Assembly (NCBI GenBank): GCA_027035825.1 | Contig: JALVTX010000291.1 | Location: 1 to 16,471 of the forward strand | Reading direction: 5' to 3' | Source of the DNA: Mariprofundaceae bacterium | Lineage (GTDB): Bacteria; Pseudomonadota; Zetaproteobacteria; Mariprofundales; Mariprofundaceae | DNA length: 16,471 bases | In this document: in pieces, positions 6,912 through 14,090 of the stretch | Layout: each line of letters starts with the position of its first letter | Position numbering within the stretch: position 1 is the stretch's first letter | Notes under the pieces: generated by a model | What the model saw: only the letters and a program-made list of their open reading frames with translations | Database searches by the model: none | Told to the model about the DNA's origin: nothing | Translations under genes and position numbers: made by a program

Positions 6912-7984
6912 TGCGGGTGGCCTATGTCACCTCCCACGAGGGTTTCGTCGGCGGCGGCGAATATTCGTTGTTTGACCTGATGACGCATCTGCCGGATGAC
7001 GTTGAGCCGGTGCTCTTGGCGCCGGGGGGGGGCGAGCTCACGCGGCGGGCGGAGCAGGAAGGGGTTGAGTGGCATGTCGCTCCGATGCCGCCGATTGGCT
7101 GGCGCGCGCCGGGGGCGCTCTGGCGCTGGCGCGGCCTGCTGCGCGGGATTCGACCGGACATCCTGCATGCGAACAATTCCCGCGCGGCCTTCTATGCCGG
7201 CATGGCCGGGCGCATGGGCGGGATTCCGATGCTGTTTCATTGCCGGGTCAATCGCCCGGATCCGAAGCTGGATAGCCTGCTGGCGCGTCTGTCGCGAGGG
7301 GTGATCGCCAACAGTCAGGCCACGGCGAGTCGCTTTGGGCGCTGGTCGCGGACGCCGGTATGGGCGGTTTACAATGGGCTGGACTTGGGATTCGTTGAAC
7401 AAAGAGCGCCAGAGGCATCCAGGCCGTTCGGGGCCGGGCGGTTGCTCCTGATGGTGGCGCGCATTTCGCGGCTGAAACGGCACGACATCGCATTGCAAGT
7501 CTTCGAACGGGTTGCCCGGCAGCACCCGGATGCGCACCTCGTGCTCATCGGCGAGGTGGACGATGCGGACTGGCGGGCCGAGCTGGGCCGCCGGCAGGAC
7601 GGCATGAACTGTGCGGATCGCGTCCACTGGATCGGCGGTGTGGGTCAGGCCGAGCTGGCGCGCTGGTATGCAAACGCTGACGTGCTGCTGCTGCCATCCG
7701 ATTATGAATCCTTCGGTCGCGTGCTGGTGGAGGCGATGGCCGCGGGCGTGCCGCCGGTGGCGTTTGCGGTCGGCGGCGTGCCGGAGGTGGTGGAGGATGG
7801 CGTCCAGGGGCTGCTCATCGCGCCGGGCGATGCGGATGCGATGGCCCAAGCCGTGCTGAGGCTCCTGGGTGACGATGCGCTGCGGGCGCGAATGGGCGAG
7901 GAGGGCCGGCGGCGGGCCCGGGCGTTCACGATTGAGCGGCATGTGGAACGGATATGCGAGATCTACCGGCAGGTGACGGGATGA
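6911..7984 (+). CDS. GT4 family glycosyltransferase
   Basis: This 357-residue retaining GT-B enzyme has an N-terminal acceptor domain opening with MRVAYVTSHEGFVGGGEYSLFDLMTHL. The C-terminal nucleotide-sugar domain begins near GRLLLMVARISRLKRHDIALQVFERVA. The GT4 E-x7-E motif is ESFGRVLVE, with Glu266 and Glu274, followed by the usual AMAAGVPPVAFAVGGVPEVVEDGVQGLLI. The start at 6911 overlaps the previous stop as TGATG, and upstream in-frame sequence is only shadow. A run of nine G occurs at codons 38-41. It probably adds one sugar of the repeat unit; the substrates are not deducible. Confidence 0.93.
   Translation: MRVAYVTSHEGFVGGGEYSLFDLMTHLPDDVEPVLLAPGGGELTRRAEQEGVEWHVAPMPPIGWRAPGALWRWRGLLRGIRPDILHANNSRAAFYAGMAGRMGGIPMLFHCRVNRPDPKLDSLLARLSRGVIANSQATASRFGRWSRTPVWAVYNGLDLGFVEQRAPEASRPFGAGRLLLMVARISRLKRHDIALQVFERVARQHPDAHLVLIGEVDDADWRAELGRRQDGMNCADRVHWIGGVGQAELARWYANADVLLLPSDYESFGRVLVEAMAAGVPPVAFAVGGVPEVVEDGVQGLLIAPGDADAMAQAVLRLLGDDALRARMGEEGRRRARAFTIERHVERICEIYRQVTG
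7024..7032 (+). repeat. G9 homopolymer within the GT4 gene
   Basis: Nine consecutive G encode the Gly-Gly-Gly of LAPGGGEL near residue 40. A change of one base would end the protein early. Long G tracts are known slippage sites in phase-variable surface-glycan genes of other bacteria; no such variation is shown here. Confidence 0.8.
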
Positions 7985-8832
7985 GCGGACTGGCGTGCCC
8001 GCTGTGCGGGCATGGAGAAGACTTCCGGGAGCTGGAGGCGAGCGAGCCGCCCTACCGGGTGCTGGCCTGCCCGGTATGCGATTATGGCTTCGTGCATCCG
8101 CTGCCGAGCCGCGAACGGCTGGCCCGGGCTTATGGCGAGGCTTACTACGAACCGTGGAGGAACGAGGATGTCGCCGCGCGCCGGCGGATGTGGGCGTGGC
8201 GGCTGCGCCGGGTCAGGGAGGCCTGTCCTTCCGGACGCTTGCTGGAGGTGGGCGCCGGCGATGGGGATTTCCTGGAACTGGCGGCGGGGGCGGGATTCGA
8301 GACGGCGGCGACGGAGTTTTCGGATGCCGCCGCGGCCAACTTGCGCCGCCGCGTGCCCGGCGCCGACATTCGCCAGGGCGAGATCGAGGAGATGGATTGG
8401 CCGGCCGGAACCTTCGACGTGGTGGTGGCTTGGCACAGCCTGGAACACATGCGCAGGCCCTTTGCGGCGCTGGCGGCGATGCATGCGGCGCTGCGGCCCG
8501 GCGGCGTGCTGATGATCGCGGTGCCGAATCGTCACAACCACCTGATGCGCCTGTTCTACCGACTGGCGCGCGGGCGCGCCTATCCCCTGTTCTCGTTGCA
8601 CACGAAGGAGATTCACCTGTCCCATTTCACGCCTGCAAGCTTGCGGCGGGCGGTGGAGCAGGCAGGGTTCGCGGTGCGCGCCATTGAGCCGGATCGCGCC
8701 ATGGTGGAGCCCGCCAAGCGCGTGATCGATGCCCTGGCGCGGCTGGGGTATCGCCTGTCCGGTCATCTGGGCACGGAAGCCATGCTGCTGACGGCGCATC
8801 GTTCCGAGGACGACAAGGACGGCAAGGCATGA
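7981..8832 (+). CDS. Zinc-ribbon class I SAM-dependent methyltransferase
   Basis: The 283-residue enzyme begins with a four-cysteine ribbon (Cys6, Cys9, Cys30, Cys33; CPLCG and CPVCDYGFVHPLP). This arrangement is common in methyltransferases of sugar and polysaccharide loci. The Rossmann fold follows: LLEVGAGDGDFLEL (88-101) is motif I for SAM binding, FDVVVAWHSLEHMRRP (145-160) is motif IV with the typical S-LEH, and LRPGGVLMIAVPN (171-183) completes the Methyltransf_11/23 pattern. Start 7981 (ATGA overlap) is preferred over GTG/ATG codons upstream, because AGGTGA at 7971-7976 is a reasonable ribosome binding site and the ribbon then lies at the N-terminus. It likely methylates a sugar or glycan intermediate; C-methylation of a nucleotide sugar is one possibility for ribbon-bearing members. 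Confidence 0.9.
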   Translation: MSGLACPLCGHGEDFRELEASEPPYRVLACPVCDYGFVHPLPSRERLARAYGEAYYEPWRNEDVAARRRMWAWRLRRVREACPSGRLLEVGAGDGDFLELAAGAGFETAATEFSDAAAANLRRRVPGADIRQGEIEEMDWPAGTFDVVVAWHSLEHMRRPFAALAAMHAALRPGGVLMIAVPNRHNHLMRLFYRLARGRAYPLFSLHTKEIHLSHFTPASLRRAVEQAGFAVRAIEPDRAMVEPAKRVIDALARLGYRLSGHLGTEAMLLTAHRSEDDKDGKA

Positions 8833-9896
8833 TCGCTTCAAGAAAGCCGCACATTCTGGTGGATGGCCGCGAGTTCGTGGCCGGGAGCAGAACCGGCATC
8901 GGCCGGTTTCTGGAGGGCCTGCTGGATGCGGCCAGGCATCGGCATCCGGAATGGCGTTTCACCGTGGCCATGCGCAAGGACTGCGCCTTGCCCGGGTCGC
9001 TGCGGGGGCGGGTGGAGGTGCTGTATCTGCCCCATGTGCCGGAGTTGTCCTGGCCACGGCTTGCGCGTGGATTCGACCTGTTCCTCAGCCCCTACCCCAA
9101 GCTGCCGTGGCGACGGCTGCCTTGCCCGGCCATCCACACGGTGCACGACGTGCTCTACCTTACGCACCCGGCCTATCGCGGCAACCGGCTGCGCGTCCTG
9201 GCCGGCCGGGCCCGCCTGCGGCGCGCGCTGCGTCAGGCGTCGCTGACGTGGTTCGATTCGCGAGCATCCCGCAAGGCATGCGAGTCGCTGGCGCGCGCGC
9301 CCCATGGCCTGGTGCGCTTTCCGGCCATTGACGCCCGGTTCACGCCGGGCGAGGAGGACGCGACGAAGGGTTCCCCGTATTTCCTGTTCGTCGGCAACGG
9401 CCTGCCGCACAAGAATCTGGACGTGTTGCTCGATGCCATTCGGGGTGTCGCGGCGCGCCTGGTGTGCGTCGGCGTGCGCGATGCCGCGCCGTTTCAGGCC
9501 CGGCTTGATGCGGAAACGGCCGGCCGGGTGACGTTCCAGGGCCCGGTGACGGATGACGAACTGGTGGGGCTGTATCGCGGGGCCGTGGCGCTATTGTTGC
9601 CGTCCACAGCGGAAGGGTTCGGCTACCCGCCGCTGGAGGCAATGGCCTGCGGCGCGCCGGCGGTGGTGTCCGACATACCGGTGCTGCGCGAGACCACGGG
9701 CGACGCGGCCATGTCCTGCCCGCCGCATGATGCGCCCGCTTGGCGCGAGGCGATGCGCGTCATGCTGGATGCGGACGAGCGCGCCCGCTGGCGCGAGCGG
9801 GGGCTGGCCTGGGTGGCAGGGATGCGGGCGCCCGAGGGCTGGCGCGCGCATATCGAGGACATGGAGGCGCTGATGGACGTGGGCGGGGCGGCCTGA
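8829..9896 (+). CDS. GT4 family glycosyltransferase (TGIGR type)
   Basis: This is a 355-residue GT-B glycosyltransferase. The N-terminus ILVDGREFVAGSRTGIGRFLEGLLDA contains the TGIGR motif seen in mannosyl/rhamnosyltransferase-like GT4 proteins. TVHDVLYLTHPAYR and FLFVGNGLPHKNLDVLLDAI, the latter marking the start of the nucleotide-binding domain, are also typical. The E-x7-E motif is EGFGYPPLE, with Glu262 and Glu270. The ATG overlaps the methyltransferase stop, with AAGGA 9 bases upstream. The stop overlaps the amidotransferase start as TGATG. The donor sugar is unknown. Confidence 0.92.
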   Translation: MIASRKPHILVDGREFVAGSRTGIGRFLEGLLDAARHRHPEWRFTVAMRKDCALPGSLRGRVEVLYLPHVPELSWPRLARGFDLFLSPYPKLPWRRLPCPAIHTVHDVLYLTHPAYRGNRLRVLAGRARLRRALRQASLTWFDSRASRKACESLARAPHGLVRFPAIDARFTPGEEDATKGSPYFLFVGNGLPHKNLDVLLDAIRGVAARLVCVGVRDAAPFQARLDAETAGRVTFQGPVTDDELVGLYRGAVALLLPSTAEGFGYPPLEAMACGAPAVVSDIPVLRETTGDAAMSCPPHDAPAWREAMRVMLDADERARWRERGLAWVAGMRAPEGWRAHIEDMEALMDVGGAA

Positions 9897-11776
9897 TGTG
9901 CGGCTTCGTCGCCATCCTGGGGCGTCATGGCCGGGGAGAGCTTGCGCGCATGGCAGCCAGAGTGGCGGCGCGTGGGCCGGATGACCGAGGGAGCGTGGAC
10001 GACGGACGCTTCGCGGCCATTCACCATCGCCTGTCCATCATCGGGCCGGATGCGCGCGGCCGCCAGCCGATGACGGTGGATGGCGTCACCGTGGTGTTCA
10101 ATGGCTGCATCTACAACTACCGCGAACTGCGCCATGAGCTGGAGGCGGATGGCGTACGCTTTCATTCGGACACCGACACCGAGGTGCTGCCGCACCTGTA
10201 TCTGCGTGATGGTGAGACAATGTTCGAACGCCTGAATGGGATGTTCGCCATCGTGTTGTGGGATGCGGAAAACGAGCGTTTGCTGGCCGCGCGCGATCCC
10301 TTCGGGGAGAAGCCGTTGTTCGTCTGCGTCCAGGACGGGCGCGCGGGGTTTGCTTCCACGCTCGCCGCCTTCGAGGCCGGCGACTGGCGGCTCACGCCCG
10401 ATGCGGGCGCGGTGCGCGAGATTCTGACCACGATGCGGTTGGGGGCCCCGCGCACGATGTATCGGGAGGCGCGGCAACTGCCGCCGGGTTGCATGCTGGT
10501 GATGCGCCCCGGGGAGACGCCCGCGCCGCGCCGGTATGCTGGCCTGCCCGGCCAAGGGGATGCTCCAGCGCCTTCGTGGCGCGAGGCGGAAGCGGAGCTG
10601 GGCGCGCGGCTGGATGCGGTCTTCATCCGCCGCATGGTGGCGGACCGGCCGCTCGGGGTGTTCCTTTCCGGCGGCGTGGATTCCTCGCTCATCGCCGAAT
10701 CGCTGGCCCGCCAGTCGGATGCGCGCCTGCACACGTTCTCGGTGCGCTTTGCCGACGGCGCGCCGGATTATGACGAGAGCGGCTGGGCCGGGCGCGTGGC
10801 CCGTCACATCGGCAGCGAGCACCAGGTGCTGGAGGTGCGGGCGGAGGCGCGCGAGGCGCTGGAGGCGCTGGCGCGCGATTTCGACCAGCCGGTGACCAAC
10901 TCGGCGGCGCTGCCGACCTGGCTGATTGCCCGCGCGGCCAAGGCGCACGTGGACGTGGCGCTTTCGGGCGTGGGCGGTGACGAGCTCTTCGGCGGCTATC
11001 CGCGCTACCTGGGCATGGCGTGGCATGCGCGCCTGCGCCGGTTGCCGGGCCGGGGGCTGTTGCTCCGGCTTCTGAAAGGCATGGGCGATGCGGCGGACAG
11101 CCGCAACGTGCGCGGGCGGGCCCGGCGCTTCCTTGAGGGGCTGGATCGGTCGATCGAGGCGGCTTGGCTGCAATGGACGCGGACGACGGATGCCGGCTGG
11201 GGGGAGATGTTCACGCTCCCCGAGCCGGACGATGCGCCGGAGGATGGATGGCGGGCATGGGCCGAGGATGAGGGCGGTCTTTCGGGCCTCCTGGCGCGCA
11301 TGGGGCCGGTGAACGGGTCGATGGCCTGGGATCGGGTGACCTACCTGCCGGATGACTTGCTGGCCGTGGGTGACCGGATGAGCATGGCGCACGCGCTGGA
11401 GCTGCGCGCGCCGTTCCTCGACCGCGAGTTGGCTGACTGGGCGCTTGGCTTGCCGGCCGCGTTCAAGGTGGGCGGCGCGCCCTGGCGCGAGGGACTGAAA
11501 CGGCTGTTGAAGGCGGTGGCCAGGCGCCGTCTGCCGCCGGAGGTGGTGGATCGGCCCAAGCAGGGGTTCATGGCGCCGGTCAAGCACTGGCTGCGCGGCC
11601 CGCTGGCGACGGATGTGCGAAGCCTGACCGAGGGCGCGCCGCTGGGCGGCCTGCTGCGGCCGGAATACGTGCGGCGTGAATGGGCGCGGCACGAGGCGGG
11701 CGAGGATCGCTCGGACATTCTGTGGGGGATGCTGCTGATGGATGCGTGGATGCGCGCCCGCGACTGGAGGTTTTGA
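9896..11776 (+). CDS. asnB: AsnB-type glutamine amidotransferase (asparagine synthase family)
   Basis: This 626-residue two-domain enzyme has an N-terminal class II glutaminase with nucleophile Cys2 (MCGFVAILG), which fixes the ATG at 9896. RGPDDRG, HHRLSIIG, FNGCIYNYREL and SDTDTEV follow. The C-terminal synthetase has the PP-loop FLSGGVDSS (257-264), VALSGVGGDELFGGYPRY (354-371) and LPDDLLAVGDRMSMAHALELRAPFLD. The family makes asparagine from aspartate, but members inside polysaccharide loci are often thought to amidate a sugar uronate or similar group. Two positions differ from E. coli AsnB: Cys71 where Glu76 binds glutamine, and Val359 where Glu348 acts in the synthetase site. The gene is overlapped at both ends by GT4 genes. 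The call to family is secure; the substrate is not, and the symbol denotes family only. Confidence 0.9.
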   Translation: MCGFVAILGRHGRGELARMAARVAARGPDDRGSVDDGRFAAIHHRLSIIGPDARGRQPMTVDGVTVVFNGCIYNYRELRHELEADGVRFHSDTDTEVLPHLYLRDGETMFERLNGMFAIVLWDAENERLLAARDPFGEKPLFVCVQDGRAGFASTLAAFEAGDWRLTPDAGAVREILTTMRLGAPRTMYREARQLPPGCMLVMRPGETPAPRRYAGLPGQGDAPAPSWREAEAELGARLDAVFIRRMVADRPLGVFLSGGVDSSLIAESLARQSDARLHTFSVRFADGAPDYDESGWAGRVARHIGSEHQVLEVRAEAREALEALARDFDQPVTNSAALPTWLIARAAKAHVDVALSGVGGDELFGGYPRYLGMAWHARLRRLPGRGLLLRLLKGMGDAADSRNVRGRARRFLEGLDRSIEAAWLQWTRTTDAGWGEMFTLPEPDDAPEDGWRAWAEDEGGLSGLLARMGPVNGSMAWDRVTYLPDDLLAVGDRMSMAHALELRAPFLDRELADWALGLPAAFKVGGAPWREGLKRLLKAVARRRLPPEVVDRPKQGFMAPVKHWLRGPLATDVRSLTEGAPLGGLLRPEYVRREWARHEAGEDRSDILWGMLLMDAWMRARDWRF

Positions 11777-12945
11777 TGCGGGTGCTGCTGGTGGCGGACG
11801 TATCGGCCGAGCGCGTGCTGGGCGGGGCCGAGCGAATGCTGGATCGGCATGTGCGGGCGCTGGCGTCGGCGCACGAGGTCACCGTATTGTCGCGCCAGCC
11901 GCGGCCGGATGCGCCGCTGACGGTCAACGTGGCCGGCGGCGCCACCGAACATCGCCTGCCGTTTTCCGGCGATCGGGGCCCGCGCGGCCTGTGGGAGCTG
12001 ATGCGCGGCGCGCGGGCCTGGTGGCGGGCGCATCGCGGCGCGTTCGACGTGGTCGTGGCCGAGCAGCCGTTCGCGATGTGGGCGCTGCGGCGCGCCGGCT
12101 GCGACCTGCCGCGATTGCAGGTCTGCTACGCCTTCGCCTACGAGGAATACGCCACCCGGCATGGCCTGGACTGGGGATGGAAGCATCGCCTGGTTGGGGC
12201 CGGCATGCGGCGCGTCGAGGGCGCGCTCTATGCCTCGGCGCGGCGGCTCTTCGTCCTCAGCGATTACACGCGCCGCAGGCTTGTCGAGGCCTTCCCGAAC
12301 GTGACGCGGCCGGTGGATGTCGCCTGGGCCGGCGTGGAGGCGCGGCCGCTGGCGAGCGAGGCTGCGCGCGCCGAAGCCCGGCGGGAGCTGGGCTGGGAGG
12401 GGCCGGTCGTCGTCTCTCTGCGCAACCTGGTGCCCCGGCAGGGGCTGGACATGCTGGTGCAGGCGGCGGCCATCCTGCGTCACGACATGCCGGAGCTGCG
12501 CTGGTGCGTGATGGGCGAGGGGCCGCTGCGCGAGGGGCTGGAATGGCTGGCGCGGCAGCTGAAGGTGGACGACATCGTGGAGTTTCCCGGTTTCCTGCCC
12601 GAGGAGGAGGTGAAGCGGCGCATGGACGCGGCCGATGCCTTCATGCTGCCGACGCGCGCGCTGGAGGGGTTCGGGCTGGTGACGGTGGAAGCCAACGAGC
12701 GGGGGCTGCCGGTGGTTGCCACGCCGGCCGGCGCCAACCCCGAGGTGGCCGGCGCCAGCCCCGACAACGTGGTGGCCGAGGCCATCAGCCCGGATGCGCT
12801 GGCGTGCGCGACACGCGAGCTGCTGCTGCGGCGCGAGGATCACGCGGCGCGTGCGCGACGCCTGCACGCGCTGGTGCGGCGCGAGTTCGACTGGGCCCGG
12901 CACGACGAGCTGCTGCTGCGGGCGGTGGCGCGGGTGGCCGGTTGA
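11776..12945 (+). CDS. GT4 family glycosyltransferase
   Basis: This 389-residue GT-B enzyme opens with MRVLLVADVSAERVLGGAERMLDRHVRAL, the usual glycine-rich acceptor-side start. VVVSLRNLVPRQGLDMLVQAAAIL introduces the nucleotide-sugar domain (about residue 211 onward), LRWCVMGEGPLREGLEWLARQL follows, and the E-x7-E motif EGFGLVTVE has Glu297 and Glu305. The start at 11776 lies in a TGATG overlap with the amidotransferase and is preceded by GGAGG with 5-base spacing, so it is well supported. The frame upstream of it is a shadow of the amidotransferase. It probably extends the repeat unit. Confidence 0.93.
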   Translation: MRVLLVADVSAERVLGGAERMLDRHVRALASAHEVTVLSRQPRPDAPLTVNVAGGATEHRLPFSGDRGPRGLWELMRGARAWWRAHRGAFDVVVAEQPFAMWALRRAGCDLPRLQVCYAFAYEEYATRHGLDWGWKHRLVGAGMRRVEGALYASARRLFVLSDYTRRRLVEAFPNVTRPVDVAWAGVEARPLASEAARAEARRELGWEGPVVVSLRNLVPRQGLDMLVQAAAILRHDMPELRWCVMGEGPLREGLEWLARQLKVDDIVEFPGFLPEEEVKRRMDAADAFMLPTRALEGFGLVTVEANERGLPVVATPAGANPEVAGASPDNVVAEAISPDALACATRELLLRREDHAARARRLHALVRREFDWARHDELLLRAVARVAG

Positions 12946-14090
12946 GAATCCTGCACCTGATTACGCGGCTGGATGGCGGCGGCTCGGCCGTGAACACGCT
13001 GCTGTCGGCCACGGCCCAGCAACGGGCCGGGCATGCGGTGTGCCTGGCGCACGGGCCGGGCGCGGAATCGGCGATGACGGAAGCCGAGCAGGCGCAGCTG
13101 GATGAGCGGCTGGCGCGCTTTCGCGAGGCGGGCGGGCGGCTGCGCCTCGTGCCGCACCTGAAGCGCGCGCCGGGCATGCACGATTTCATGGCCTGGCGGG
13201 AGGTCGTTCGTCTCGTGGCGGAGGGTTTTGACATCGTGCATACGCACACCTCCAAGGCCGGCGCCGTGGGCCGCCTGGCGGCTTGGGGGCGGGCGTGGGC
13301 GGTGGTGCACACGCCGCATGGGCACATCTTCCACGGCTATTTCGGGCCGCTGAAGACGCGGCTGTTCCTGGCCATCGAGCGTTGGCTGGCGCGGCGCGCG
13401 GATGCGCTGGTGGCGTTGACCCGCGCCGAGCGCGAGGATTCCCTGCGGCTGGGCGTGGGAAGCCCCGAACAATGGCGCGTGATTCCCAGCGGCGTGGACG
13501 TGCGCGCGGTGGCGCGGGCAGTGGATGCCTGGCGCGCAAGTCTCGGCGATCGGGATGCGGATGGGTGGGATGCGGTCAGCGTTGGCCGCCTGGTTCCGGT
13601 GAAGGGCATGGATCGGCTGCTCAGGGCTTGGGCGCGGCTGTGCGAGAAACGATCGTGCAAGGGGGAGCCCGGCGCGCGGCTGGCCATCGTCGGCGAGGGC
13701 GAGGAGCGCCCGGCGCTGGAGCGGCTGGCGCGCGAGCTGGGCATTGCGGGAGCGGTGCATTTCGCCGGCTGGCGCGACCCCGCGCCCTACCTGGCGACGG
13801 CGCGATGCTTCGCGCTGTTCTCGCGCAACGAGGGCATGGGGCGCGCGGCGGTGGAGGCGCTGGCCGCGGGCCTGCCGTGCGTGGTGGCCGATGTCTGCGG
13901 TCTCGCCGAGGTGGTGACGCCGGATTGCGGCGCGGTGGTGGATGCCGATGACACGGAGGCCGCCGCCGATGCCTTGCTGGCCTGGATGGAGCGCGATGCG
14001 GCCAGGGCGGCGCGCGCCCGCGCCGAGGCGTTCTCGCTGGAGACCATGAACGCGGCGCTGGAGGCCTTGTATGCGGAGCTGGCTGGATGA
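12942..14090 (+). CDS. GT4 family glycosyltransferase
   Basis: The 382-residue protein starts ILHLITRLDGGGSAVNTLLSA, a form typical of GT4 enzymes of O-antigen and capsule loci. VHTHTSKAGAVGRLAAWG and VVHTPHGHIFHGYFGP lie in the acceptor domain. DAVSVGRLVPVKGMDRLLRAW begins the nucleotide-sugar domain, and E-x7-E is EGMGRAAVE (Glu297 and Glu305). The start is TTG at 12942 in a TTGA overlap. No strong ribosome binding site is visible, so translation probably depends on coupling to the upstream gene. The long open frame upstream of 12942 is an Arg/Gly/Ala-rich shadow and is not part of the gene. Confidence 0.91.
   Translation: MRILHLITRLDGGGSAVNTLLSATAQQRAGHAVCLAHGPGAESAMTEAEQAQLDERLARFREAGGRLRLVPHLKRAPGMHDFMAWREVVRLVAEGFDIVHTHTSKAGAVGRLAAWGRAWAVVHTPHGHIFHGYFGPLKTRLFLAIERWLARRADALVALTRAEREDSLRLGVGSPEQWRVIPSGVDVRAVARAVDAWRASLGDRDADGWDAVSVGRLVPVKGMDRLLRAWARLCEKRSCKGEPGARLAIVGEGEERPALERLARELGIAGAVHFAGWRDPAPYLATARCFALFSRNEGMGRAAVEALAAGLPCVVADVCGLAEVVTPDCGAVVDADDTEAAADALLAWMERDAARAARARAEAFSLETMNAALEALYAELAG

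Noticed and set aside
9623..11692. Long minus-strand open frame (689 codons) opposite the amidotransferase gene
   Set aside because: The plus strand carries an intact AsnB-family gene; the antisense translation is low-complexity and motif-free.
11742..12941. Upstream extension of the last GT4 frame by 400 codons
   Set aside because: It overlaps another GT4 gene entirely and is an Arg/Gly/Ala-rich shadow; family similarity begins only at 12942.
11776..14090. Recent tandem duplication of the two neighbouring GT4 genes
   Set aside because: Length and the E-x7-E position (residues 297 and 305) match, but the N-terminal and linker sequences differ throughout, so no recent duplication is supported.
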